DNA of 11,484 bases, from assembly GCA_030824095.1 (NCBI GenBank), contig JAVBYK010000098.1:1-11484 (forward strand). Direction: 5' to 3'. Below are positions 5,017 through 11,484 of the stretch, piece after piece. Both the position numbers and the translations under genes were made by a program. The notes beneath the pieces were generated by a model, which was not told the origin of the DNA, ran no database searches, and was given only the letters and a program-made list of their open reading frames with translations. The stretch is from a bacterium. Lineage in GTDB: Bacteria; Pseudomonadota; Gammaproteobacteria; Burkholderiales; Burkholderiaceae_C. Numbering within the stretch: position 1 is the stretch's first letter; each line of letters begins with the position of its first letter.

Positions 5017-6021
5017 ATGCAGTTGATTATCACGGATGCGTGGCTGATCAAGAGTCGGGCTTTTCATCTGAGCGGCTCCAAACTTCTTCTCGCAATTCTC
5101 ACAGCATCTGTAGCATTGATGCTGATTTCCGCCGGCCTTTACCACTGGGTCTTCCTCAAAGGTGCCCGAGAGGGGTGGCCAGTCATCGGAACCCTTGTCC
5201 GTCTCGTCGTCAAGGACGAGGTCGCGCAACAGGACCGGTTCATGCGCGAAAACATCGAAGTCATGGCCCGCAAATTGGGCGAAATGCAGGCCAAGTTACT
5301 GCAACTGGAGTCGCTCGGGGAGCGCGTGTCAGGTCTTGCTGGTGTGAACCCTGCAGAAGTAAAGATCCGACCGGGTCAAGGCGGAAAACTCATCGCCGGC
5401 CGCGATCTGACCATGCTGGAGCTGGAGGCCACCCTTCAGGAGTTGGATCTGGTGGCCGCTCAGCGCACCGACCTGATGACTGTACTGGAGTCCCGGCTTT
5501 TTGAGCAGAAGATCAAGAAGATGATGGTACCCACACAGACTCCCGTACCCAACGCCAATTTGGGATCCATGTTTGGTTGGCGCATTGATCCGATCACCGG
5601 GCGGTCTGCGTTGCACACCGGACTGGATTTTCCGGCAACACCCGGAACGCCCATATTTGCCGCCGCAGGTGGCGTTGTGGTGGCGCAGGAATACCAAGCT
5701 GAATACGGCAACATGATCGAGGTGGATCATGGCAATGACCTGATCTCCCGCTATGCCCACACATCCAAAGTACTGGTGAAGAAGGGTGATCTGATCAAAC
5801 GCGGGCAAAAAATTGCGGAGGTCGGTAACACCGGGCGCTCTACCGGGCCGCACCTGCATTTTGAGGTGCTGGTGCAGGGCATTCCACAGGATCCCCAGAA
5901 ATTTCTCAACGCTGGCCGCAACCTCGGAGCCACGCAATTGGCGCAGAATAAGTCTGCGGTGCCTGCCACATCCCCGAGCCCCCAAAGTGAATTGGCTGGG
6001 GGCGCTTCCGCGCAACGCTAA
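5017..6021 (+). CDS. Membrane-anchored M23 (LytM-type) metallopeptidase
   Basis: This is a probable peptidoglycan endopeptidase, or a relative of amidase activators, acting in the periplasm. The 334-residue product has a short basic cytoplasmic N-terminus, one membrane helix (about 22-42), a helical, probably coiled-coil region (about 66-105 and 132-168) and a C-terminal LytM domain (about 178-298). Zinc ligands by family pattern are His200 and Asp204 (HTGLD) and His281 (HLHFE); catalytic histidines are His248 (YAHTS) and His279. All five are present, so, unlike EnvC/NlpD-type activators, it is likely an active enzyme in the manner of MepM. A low-complexity Pro/Ser/Ala tail (about 311-334) ends the protein. 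It stands 143 bases upstream of secA, a place held by secM in enteric bacteria, but shows no SecM-like arrest motif. Substrate bond specificity cannot be told from sequence. Confidence 0.9.
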   Translation: MQLIITDAWLIKSRAFHLSGSKLLLAILTASVALMLISAGLYHWVFLKGAREGWPVIGTLVRLVVKDEVAQQDRFMRENIEVMARKLGEMQAKLLQLESLGERVSGLAGVNPAEVKIRPGQGGKLIAGRDLTMLELEATLQELDLVAAQRTDLMTVLESRLFEQKIKKMMVPTQTPVPNANLGSMFGWRIDPITGRSALHTGLDFPATPGTPIFAAAGGVVVAQEYQAEYGNMIEVDHGNDLISRYAHTSKVLVKKGDLIKRGQKIAEVGNTGRSTGPHLHFEVLVQGIPQDPQKFLNAGRNLGATQLAQNKSAVPATSPSPQSELAGGASAQR

Positions 6022-6024
6022 AAT
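6019..6024 (+). promoter_or_regulatory. Possible -10 element upstream of secA
   Basis: TAAAAT matches five of six -10 positions and overlaps the stop codon of the M23 gene. The best -35-like hexamer, TTGGCT (5992-5997), is 21 bases away, longer than usual. If used, transcription would begin near 6031 and leave a secA leader of about 134 bases. Readthrough from the M23 gene is equally possible. Confidence 0.3.
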
Positions 6025-6116
6025 CACCGCTTTGGTTTTCCCGGTGTCAGGCTGACCGCGTCACAGTGGTTGCATTTCACCAGAACATCTCCACTTCATC
6101 CTGATTAGAAAAAGGA

Positions 6117-6131
6117 CTGCGCTGCGCTGCG
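6117..6131 (+). repeat. Short tandem repeat (CTGCG) x3 in the secA leader
   Basis: Three perfect copies of the pentamer CTGCG follow directly after AAAGGA (6111-6116). No standard start codon sits at a suitable distance from that purine-rich motif, so it does not look like the secA ribosome binding site. Copy number could vary by slippage, but the tract is short. Confidence 0.5.
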
Positions 6132-6132
6132 A

Positions 6133-6170
6133 ACCCATGGTGGGTCCAGGCCAGTCTTGCATTCATGGCC
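6133..6170 (+). promoter_or_regulatory. Potential hairpins around the secA start codon
   Basis: Two small inverted repeats lie side by side: ACCCA (6133-6137) with TGGGT (6141-6145), and GGCCA (6149-6153) with TGGCC (6166-6170). The second pairs the U and G of the secA start codon (ATG at 6165-6167). No Shine-Dalgarno sequence is visible in the 20 bases before the ATG. Together these suggest a translation start limited by structure. This is inference; stems of five base pairs can be chance. Confidence 0.35.
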
Positions 6171-8927
6171 ATCAATATCCTTACCAAAATCTTCGGCAGT
6201 CGTAACGACCGCTTGCTCAAGCAATACCGCGCCGGAGTGGCTCGCATCAATGCGCTGGAGGCCCAGTATGAAAAGCTCTCGGATGAAGCCCTGAAGGCAA
6301 AGACGCAGGAGTTCAAGGACCGGGTTGCCAAAGGCGAGTCTTTGGATTCGTTACTGCCGGAAGCCTTTGCCGTGGTCCGTGAAGGCTCCAAACGGGTCAT
6401 GAAGATGCGGCACTTTGATGTGCAAATGCTGGGCGGGATGTCGCTGCACTACGGCAAGATTTCAGAAATGGGGACGGGCGAAGGCAAGACCCTGACGGCG
6501 ACACTGCCTGTCTACCTCAATGCGCTGACGGGCAATGGTGTCCATGTGGTGACGGTCAATGATTACCTGGCCAGCCGTGACGCCCAATGGATGGGCCGGC
6601 TCTACAACTTCCTGGGGCTGACGGTTGGCGTCAACCTGCCGCAGATGCCGCGTGAGGAAAAGCAGGCAGCTTACCGGGCTGATATCACCTACGGCACCAA
6701 CAATGAGTTTGGTTTCGACTACCTGCGTGACAACATGGTGTACGAGTCGGGAGACCGGGTTCAACGGGGCCTGAACTACGCCATCGTCGACGAGGTGGAC
6801 TCTATCCTGATTGATGAGGCGCGTACGCCTTTGATCATCAGTGGGCAAGCCGAAGACCACACCGACATGTATCTGGCCATCAACAAGGCCGCGCCCCTGT
6901 TGCAGCGCCAGGAAGGTGAAGCAGATCCCCGTACAGGAGAGGGGGTCACCAAGCCGGGAGACTTCACACTGGACGAGAAGAGCCATCAGGTTTTTCTGAC
7001 GGAACAGGGGCATGAAAGTGCCGAGCGAATTTTTGCCGAGATGGGTTTGATTCCCGCCGGCGCCTCGTTGTATGACCCCGCCAATATCACCCTTGTCCAC
7101 CATCTGTATGCGGCGCTACGGGCCAACAACCTGTACCACCGCGACCAGCACTATGTGGTGCAACAGGGTGAAATTGTCATTGTGGATGAGTTCACCGGAC
7201 GGTTGATGACGGGTCGTCGCTGGAGCGATGGCCTGCACCAGGCGGTGGAGGCCAAGGAAGGCGTTGCCATCCAGGCCGAGAACCAGACATTGGCATCGAT
7301 TACCTTCCAGAATTATTTCCGCCTGTATGGCAAACTGGCCGGCATGACCGGCACCGCCGACACCGAGGCGTATGAGTTCCAGGAGATTTACGGTCTGGAA
7401 ACCATTGTCATTCCACCCAACCGGGTGAGCCGGCGTGAGGATCAGCTCGACCGCATCTACAAGACGACGCGGGAAAAGTACAACGCTGCCATCGCGGATA
7501 TCCGCGAGTGCCATGAGCGTGGCCAGCCGGTGCTGGTGGGCACGACGTCGATTGAGAATTCGGAAATCATTTCCCAGTTGCTGGATCAGGAAAAGCTGCC
7601 CCATCAGGTGCTCAATGCCAAGCAGCATGCGCGGGAAGCCGACATCGTTGCCCAGGCGGGTCGCGCCAAAATGATCACCATTGCCACCAATATGGCTGGC
7701 CGCGGCACCGACATCGTCCTGGGTGGCAGCATTGGCAAAACGATTGAGGCAATCGAGGCCGATGAATCCCTGGATGCCGCGGAGAAGCAGAAGCAGATCG
7801 AGGCTCTGCGCGCGCAATGGTCCATCGACCATGAGCAGATCAAGGCGCTGGGCGGTTTGCGCATCATTGCCACCGAACGCCACGAGTCCCGCCGCATCGA
7901 CAACCAGTTGCGCGGCCGCTCTGGCCGCCAGGGTGATCCTGGCTCTTCCCGTTTCTACCTGAGCCTTGACGATTCGCTGATGCGCATTTTTGCTGGTGAC
8001 CGGGTGAAGGCCATCATGGACCGGCTGAAGATGCCGGAGGGCGAGGCCATCGAAGCCGGCATCGTGACCCGCAGTATCGAGAGCGCTCAGCGCAAGGTTG
8101 AAGCCCGCAATTTCGACATTCGCAAGCAGTTGCTGGAATACGATGACGTGTCCAACGACCAGCGCAAGGTGATTTACCAGCAGCGCAATGCCATTCTTGA
8201 CGCGCTGGATTTGAGTGCGCAGATCGCATCGCTGCGGGAAGGTTGCTTTACCGATCTGGTGCGCCAGTACATTCCCGTTGAATCTGTTGAAGAACAGTGG
8301 GATATTGTTGGCCTGCAAAAGGTGCTGGCCGACGAATGGCAAATCGGTCTGGATCTGCAAAAGCAGGTTCAGGAAGCTAGTGCCATTACCGACGAGGATC
8401 TCCTGCATTCCGTCGCCACGGCTGCGGATGCCGCATTCAATGCCAAGGTCGAGCTGGTTGGGCTGGAGAACTTCACGCAGTTTGAGCGCATGGTGCTGCT
8501 GCAGAGCATTGACACCCATTGGCGTGATCATCTGAGTTCGCTGGACTACCTGCGTCAGGGCATTCACCTGCGGGGCTATGCGCAGAAGCAGCCCAAGCAG
8601 GAATACAAGCGCGAAGCGTTCGAGTTGTTCGGTCAACTGCTGGATTCAGTGAAGAACGAAGTGACCAAGGTGCTGATGACTGTCAAGGTTCAGTCCAGCG
8701 AGCAACTCGAAGAGGCTGCGGACGCCATGGAAAGCCGCGGCGAGAGCATTGCCAATGTCACCTATAGCGCACCGACCGAGACGGGTGAGGTGCAAACCGT
8801 TGTGGATCCTGAAACAGTCCCGGCAGTGGCATCCGGCGCAGACCCCTTCCTGCGCGTTGGCCGCAACGATCAGTGTCCCTGCGGCAGCGGAAAAAAATAC
8901 AAGCACTGCCACGGAAAACTTGCTTAA
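6165..8927 (+). CDS. secA: Protein translocase ATPase subunit SecA
   Basis: SecA is the motor that pushes preproteins through SecYEG using ATP. The 920-residue product is full length and intact. Visible in order: N-terminal SecYEG and lipid-binding helix (MAINILTKIFGSRNDRLLKQ); Walker A MGTGEGKT (102-109, the same place as in E. coli SecA); Walker B VDEVD (208-212) with the IDEARTPLIISG helicase motif; the preprotein cross-linking domain (about 225-370); NBD2 with NMAGRGTDI and QLRGRSGRQGDPG; helical scaffold and wing domains; a variable linker (about 845-890); and a C-terminal zinc motif with Cys904, Cys906, Cys915 and His916, which binds SecB and ribosomes in related proteins. It is the first gene of the secA-argJ-ATPase-mutT run. 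Many in the M23 and bc1 sets (signal peptides, anchors) would be its clients. Start chosen by family N-terminus, because no Shine-Dalgarno sequence marks it. Confidence 0.98.
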   Translation: MAINILTKIFGSRNDRLLKQYRAGVARINALEAQYEKLSDEALKAKTQEFKDRVAKGESLDSLLPEAFAVVREGSKRVMKMRHFDVQMLGGMSLHYGKISEMGTGEGKTLTATLPVYLNALTGNGVHVVTVNDYLASRDAQWMGRLYNFLGLTVGVNLPQMPREEKQAAYRADITYGTNNEFGFDYLRDNMVYESGDRVQRGLNYAIVDEVDSILIDEARTPLIISGQAEDHTDMYLAINKAAPLLQRQEGEADPRTGEGVTKPGDFTLDEKSHQVFLTEQGHESAERIFAEMGLIPAGASLYDPANITLVHHLYAALRANNLYHRDQHYVVQQGEIVIVDEFTGRLMTGRRWSDGLHQAVEAKEGVAIQAENQTLASITFQNYFRLYGKLAGMTGTADTEAYEFQEIYGLETIVIPPNRVSRREDQLDRIYKTTREKYNAAIADIRECHERGQPVLVGTTSIENSEIISQLLDQEKLPHQVLNAKQHAREADIVAQAGRAKMITIATNMAGRGTDIVLGGSIGKTIEAIEADESLDAAEKQKQIEALRAQWSIDHEQIKALGGLRIIATERHESRRIDNQLRGRSGRQGDPGSSRFYLSLDDSLMRIFAGDRVKAIMDRLKMPEGEAIEAGIVTRSIESAQRKVEARNFDIRKQLLEYDDVSNDQRKVIYQQRNAILDALDLSAQIASLREGCFTDLVRQYIPVESVEEQWDIVGLQKVLADEWQIGLDLQKQVQEASAITDEDLLHSVATAADAAFNAKVELVGLENFTQFERMVLLQSIDTHWRDHLSSLDYLRQGIHLRGYAQKQPKQEYKREAFELFGQLLDSVKNEVTKVLMTVKVQSSEQLEEAADAMESRGESIANVTYSAPTETGEVQTVVDPETVPAVASGADPFLRVGRNDQCPCGSGKKYKHCHGKLA

Positions 8928-8945
8928 TTCTCCCGAGATACCGCA

Positions 8946-10175
8946 ATGCCAGTCAATCTTCCTCTTCCTGACCCAGACACCTTGTTTCCGATCGCAGGTG
9001 TTCGCATCGGCGTGACCGAAGCGGGCGTACGCAAAGTGGGACGCAAAGACCTGACCGTGGTGTTGCTGGACGAAGGCGCATCGGTGGCCGGAGTATTTAC
9101 CACCAACCGGTTCTGTGCCGCACCCGTGCAAATTTGTCGCGAGCATCTTCAGGCGAACCAAGGTGTGCGGGCCATGCTCATCAACACCGGAAACGCCAAT
9201 GCTGGCACCGGAGCCGACGGCCTGGCACGGGCGCGCAGCACCTGTGTGGCACTGGCGCAGCGCCTGGGTGTTGGCGAGCAGCAAATCCTGCCATTCTCCA
9301 CCGGTGTGATCATGGAGCCGTTGCCGAATGACCGCATCGAAGCGGGTCTAGCGGCCGCCATTGCCGACGCCCAGCCAGGTAACTGGATGCGCGCCGCCGA
9401 AGGCATCATGACCACCGACACGGTCCCCAAGGCCTTTGGCATGAAGGTCAGCATTGGGGGAAAGCCAGTGCACGTCACCGGTATCAGCAAGGGTGCCGGC
9501 ATGATCCGTCCCAATATGGCGACCATGCTTGGCTTCATCGCGACCGATGCCTGCGTGCACCCGTCGGTGATGCGGCAACTGGCCCTGGAACTGGCAGAAG
9601 GATCGTTCAACCGGGTGACGGTGGATGGTGACACATCAACCAATGACTCGCTGGTGGTGATTGCATCCAACAAGGCTGGGCATGCAGCCATTACCGCGCT
9701 GGATAGTGCGGACGGGCAGGCACTCAAGACCGCCATGCTGGACGTGGCCCGCAAGCTGGCACAGGCCATTGTGCGTGACGGCGAAGGCGCCACCAAGTTC
9801 ATCGCCATTCAGGTCGAAGGTGGCCGTGACAGCGCCGAATGCCGCAAGGTGGCCTATGCCATTGCCCATTCCCCGCTGGTCAAGACAGCCTTCTTTGCCA
9901 GCGACCCCAATCTGGGCCGCATTCTGGCGGCGGTGGGTTACGCGGGTATTGACGATCTGGACCAGAGTTTGATTGAGCTGTTTCTCGACGATGTTCACGT
10001 TGCAACACAAGGTGGGCGTAATCCGTCTTACCGTGAAGAGGACGGTCAACGGGTCATGCGCCAAAGCGAGATCACCGTACGGGTCGGACTGGGCCGGGGT
10101 ACTGCCGTTGAAACGGTCTGGACCTGCGATTTGAGCCACGATTACGTGACCATCAACGCAGACTACCGCTCCTGA
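8946..10175 (+). CDS. argJ: Bifunctional glutamate N-acetyltransferase / amino-acid acetyltransferase ArgJ
   Basis: ArgJ moves the acetyl group from N-acetylornithine to glutamate, recycling it in arginine synthesis; bifunctional forms also make N-acetylglutamate from acetyl-CoA. The 409-residue product is an Ntn-type self-cleaving protein. The cleavage motif KGAGMIRPNMATMLGFIATD (182-201) places the new N-terminal nucleophile at Thr193, after Ala192, giving alpha (1-192) and beta (193-409) chains. STGVI (118-122) supplies the Thr119-Gly120 oxyanion-hole pair by family analogy, and NTGNANAGTG (80-89) is the conserved glycine-rich stretch. The C-terminus YVTINADYRS is typical and complete. It shows that the host uses the cyclic, acetyl-recycling arginine pathway. 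The start is 18 bases after secA with only a weak GAG (8936-8938) as Shine-Dalgarno. Whether it is mono- or bifunctional cannot be settled from sequence alone. Confidence 0.97.
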   Translation: MPVNLPLPDPDTLFPIAGVRIGVTEAGVRKVGRKDLTVVLLDEGASVAGVFTTNRFCAAPVQICREHLQANQGVRAMLINTGNANAGTGADGLARARSTCVALAQRLGVGEQQILPFSTGVIMEPLPNDRIEAGLAAAIADAQPGNWMRAAEGIMTTDTVPKAFGMKVSIGGKPVHVTGISKGAGMIRPNMATMLGFIATDACVHPSVMRQLALELAEGSFNRVTVDGDTSTNDSLVVIASNKAGHAAITALDSADGQALKTAMLDVARKLAQAIVRDGEGATKFIAIQVEGGRDSAECRKVAYAIAHSPLVKTAFFASDPNLGRILAAVGYAGIDDLDQSLIELFLDDVHVATQGGRNPSYREEDGQRVMRQSEITVRVGLGRGTAVETVWTCDLSHDYVTINADYRS

Positions 10176-10178
10176 GTC

Positions 10179-11057
10179 ATGACTGAGCCTCTGATCGCGT
10201 TTCTGGCGCGGGCTGAACTGCTCATGGAGCGCATTGAGGCTGCCTTGCCCCATGCTCTGGTGCAGCCCGACTGGAGCCAGTCGATTGCCTTTCGATACCG
10301 TCGGCGCAGTTCAGGGCAGGGCGTCATTGCTCCCATTGCCCACATTGGTGCGATGCGCCTGGAGGACCTGAAAGAGATTGACGCCCAAAAGGAGAAGATC
10401 CAGCGCAACACCGAGCAGTTCGTCCGTGGCCTTCCTGCCAACAATGTGCTGCTGACGGGTTCCCGCGGAACTGGCAAGTCCTCCCTGATCCGTGCCTGCC
10501 TGCATGCATTTGCAGACCAGGGACTGCGTCTGATCGAGGTGGACAAGGCTGAACTGGTGGACTTGCCCGATATCATCGAGCTGGTGGCACAACGCCCCGA
10601 GAAATTCATTGTTTTCTGTGACGACCTGAGTTTTGACGAAGGCGAGCCCGGCTACAAGGCATTGAAGTCCGTGCTGGACGGCTCTGTGGCTGCAGCCACA
10701 CCCAATGTGCTCATCTATGCCACCAGCAACCGGCGCCATCTGTTGCCCGAGTACATGGCCGAGAACCTGAGCTACACCCACACGCCTGATGGGGAGGTGC
10801 ATCCGGGTGAGGTGGTGGAAGAAAAAATCTCCCTGTCGGAACGCTTTGGCCTGTGGGTCAGCTTCTATCCTTTCAGTCAGGATGAGTACCTGCAGATCGT
10901 TGCCCAATGGTTGTCAGCACTGGGTGTTGATGCTGCCCGGATTGTGGATGCCAGGGCAGAAGCACTGGTCTGGGCGTTGGAGCGCGGCTCTCGCAGTGGG
11001 CGCGTGGCCTGGCAGTTTGCCAGGGACTACGCCGGGCGCCACGCCACCGCGCCATGA
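10179..11057 (+). CDS. DUF815-family AAA-type ATP-binding protein, function unknown
   Basis: The 292-residue product is a P-loop ATPase matching the DUF815 family by its layout; no biochemical role is known to me. An N-terminal helical region (about 1-85) precedes the ATPase core. Walker A is GSRGTGKS (94-101), Walker B FIVFCDD (143-149), a sensor-1-like Asn184 lies in ATSNRRHLLP, a candidate arginine finger is Arg222 (LSERFG), and a C-terminal helical lid holds GSRSGRVAWQFARD (270-283) with a possible sensor-2 arginine. All nucleotide-binding elements look intact. There is no signal peptide or membrane helix, so it is cytoplasmic. The ATG is three bases after the argJ stop, with GAG too close for a good Shine-Dalgarno sequence, suggesting coupling to argJ. 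Its stop overlaps the mutT start (ATGA). The setting suggests co-expression with argJ and mutT but does not prove a shared function. Confidence 0.9.
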   Translation: MTEPLIAFLARAELLMERIEAALPHALVQPDWSQSIAFRYRRRSSGQGVIAPIAHIGAMRLEDLKEIDAQKEKIQRNTEQFVRGLPANNVLLTGSRGTGKSSLIRACLHAFADQGLRLIEVDKAELVDLPDIIELVAQRPEKFIVFCDDLSFDEGEPGYKALKSVLDGSVAAATPNVLIYATSNRRHLLPEYMAENLSYTHTPDGEVHPGEVVEEKISLSERFGLWVSFYPFSQDEYLQIVAQWLSALGVDAARIVDARAEALVWALERGSRSGRVAWQFARDYAGRHATAP

Positions 11058-11484
11058 CCGGCGTTCCGCTGGTCGCCGACCCGCAGACCACGCGTCACGG
11101 CGGCTCGGACCGAAACGCGGTCGATGTGGCTGTTGGCGTCCTGATACAGCCCGACGGACGCTTTCTCCTCACTTCCCGACCGCATGGCAAGCCCTATGCG
11201 GGGTATTGGGAGTTTCCGGGCGGAAAACTGGAGGCAGGGGAGACCGTGGCGCAGGCGCTTGCGCGCGAATTGCAGGAAGAATTGGGTATCCAGATTGGGG
11301 CGGTACACCCGTGGAAGGTGGAGCTGGTCGACTACCCCCACGCATTGGTACGTCTGCACTTCTGCAAGGTCTTTGAATGGTCGGGAGCCCTGGAAATGCG
11401 CGAGGCGCAATCGCATTCATGGGAGCAACTCCCGGTGCAGATGGCGCCGGTTCTCCCAGGCACTATCCCGGTTCTGCAATGGCT
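11054..11484 (+). CDS. mutT: NUDIX hydrolase, probable 8-oxo-dGTP diphosphatase MutT (partial, C-terminus missing)
   Basis: MutT hydrolyses 8-oxo-dGTP to the monophosphate and so prevents A-to-C transversions. The reading frame opens at an ATG that overlaps the DUF815 stop as ATGA and stays open for 143 complete codons to the right edge. The Nudix box is perfect: Gly57, five residues, Glu63, seven residues, then Arg71-Glu72-Leu73-x-Glu75-Glu76-Leu77-Gly78-Ile79. Before it, GKPYAGYWEFPGGKLEAGE (45-63) is the MutT-type approach to the box. A first strand, VDVAVGVLIQPDGRFLLTSR (23-42), is also typical. A longer N-terminus (about 22 residues before the fold) is unusual but follows from the coupled start. 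Some betaproteobacterial MutT proteins carry a C-terminal extension; the window ends too soon to tell. Confidence 0.93.
   Translation, partial: MTGVPLVADPQTTRHGGSDRNAVDVAVGVLIQPDGRFLLTSRPHGKPYAGYWEFPGGKLEAGETVAQALARELQEELGIQIGAVHPWKVELVDYPHALVRLHFCKVFEWSGALEMREAQSHSWEQLPVQMAPVLPGTIPVLQW

Noticed and set aside
4992..5051. Upstream in-frame start for the DUF721 gene adding 20 residues
   Set aside because: It would overlap the divergent M23 gene, and the added residues do not look like the family N-terminus MNRRNHSYTLL.
5978..6003. GCCCCCA / TGGGGGC inverted repeat near the end of the M23 gene
   Set aside because: It lies inside the coding region, has a 12-base loop and no T-run after it, so it is not a convincing terminator.
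5947..6021. SecM-like arrest peptide at the end of the M23 protein
   Set aside because: The tail is Pro/Ser/Ala-rich and ends GGASAQR; nothing like the SecM arrest motif (Phe...Trp-Ile...Gly-Ile-Arg-Ala-Gly-Pro) is present.
6137..6205. A 22-codon open frame overlapping the secA start in another frame
   Set aside because: It has no Shine-Dalgarno sequence at proper spacing and no arrest-type motif; it is short enough to be chance.
7116..8636. A 506-codon open frame on the minus strand inside secA
   Set aside because: It lies fully antisense to a clearly conserved gene, has no recognisable domain and reflects the high-G+C codon pattern of secA. Similar antisense frames at 807-1922 and 2542-3405 were rejected for the same reason.
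1..11484. Mobile elements, CRISPR arrays, phage genes, integration sites at the tRNA
   Set aside because: No regularly spaced repeats, transposase or integrase motifs, or duplicated tRNA 3' end were seen; all sizeable genes are core genes in a tightly packed order.

Overview
The window looks like chromosomal housekeeping DNA from a betaproteobacterium, most likely order Burkholderiales, family Comamonadaceae (Rhodoferax/Polaromonas/Acidovorax-like). This rests on remembered protein signatures (PetA, PetB, SspA, ArgJ), on the block order petABC-sspAB and M23-secA-argJ-ATPase-mutT, and on a moderately high G+C content. No database search was possible, so genus is not claimed. I see no mobile element, CRISPR array, phage gene or other sign of recent transfer.

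Layout. (1) 1-365, minus strand: mscL, an osmotic safety-valve channel, with its C-terminus cut off by the window edge. (2) 366-525: a short divergent promoter region. (3) 526-3330, plus strand: petA, petB and petC, the three core subunits of the cytochrome bc1 complex, closely spaced and probably one operon. (4) 3331-3438: an imperfect hairpin, a strong intrinsic terminator and a candidate sspA promoter that shares bases with that terminator. (5) 3439-4533: sspA and sspB, the stringent starvation RNA polymerase partner and the ClpXP adaptor. (6) 4582-4657: tRNA-Thr(UGU). (7) 4677-4991, minus strand: a small DUF721 (DciA-like) protein, convergent with the tRNA and divergent from the next gene. 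(8) 5017-6021: a membrane-anchored M23 (LytM-type) peptidase with a complete catalytic set. (9) 6022-6164: the secA leader, with no Shine-Dalgarno sequence and potential hairpins around the start codon. (10) 6165 to the right edge: secA, argJ, a DUF815 AAA-type ATPase and a truncated mutT, separated by 18 bp, 3 bp and an ATGA overlap, so probably one transcription unit.

The left half serves membrane energetics (bc1) and stress adaptation (MscL, SspA/SspB). The right half serves envelope biogenesis and export (M23 peptidase, SecA), arginine synthesis (ArgJ), nucleotide-pool sanitation (MutT) and an ATPase of unknown role. Almost all genes are ordinary core genes and I found no clear new biological system. 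The points most worth a second look are the promoter laid over the petABC terminator, the structured secA start that lacks a Shine-Dalgarno sequence, the uncharacterised DUF815 ATPase coupled to mutT, and the PVWY variant of the cytochrome b quinol-site motif.
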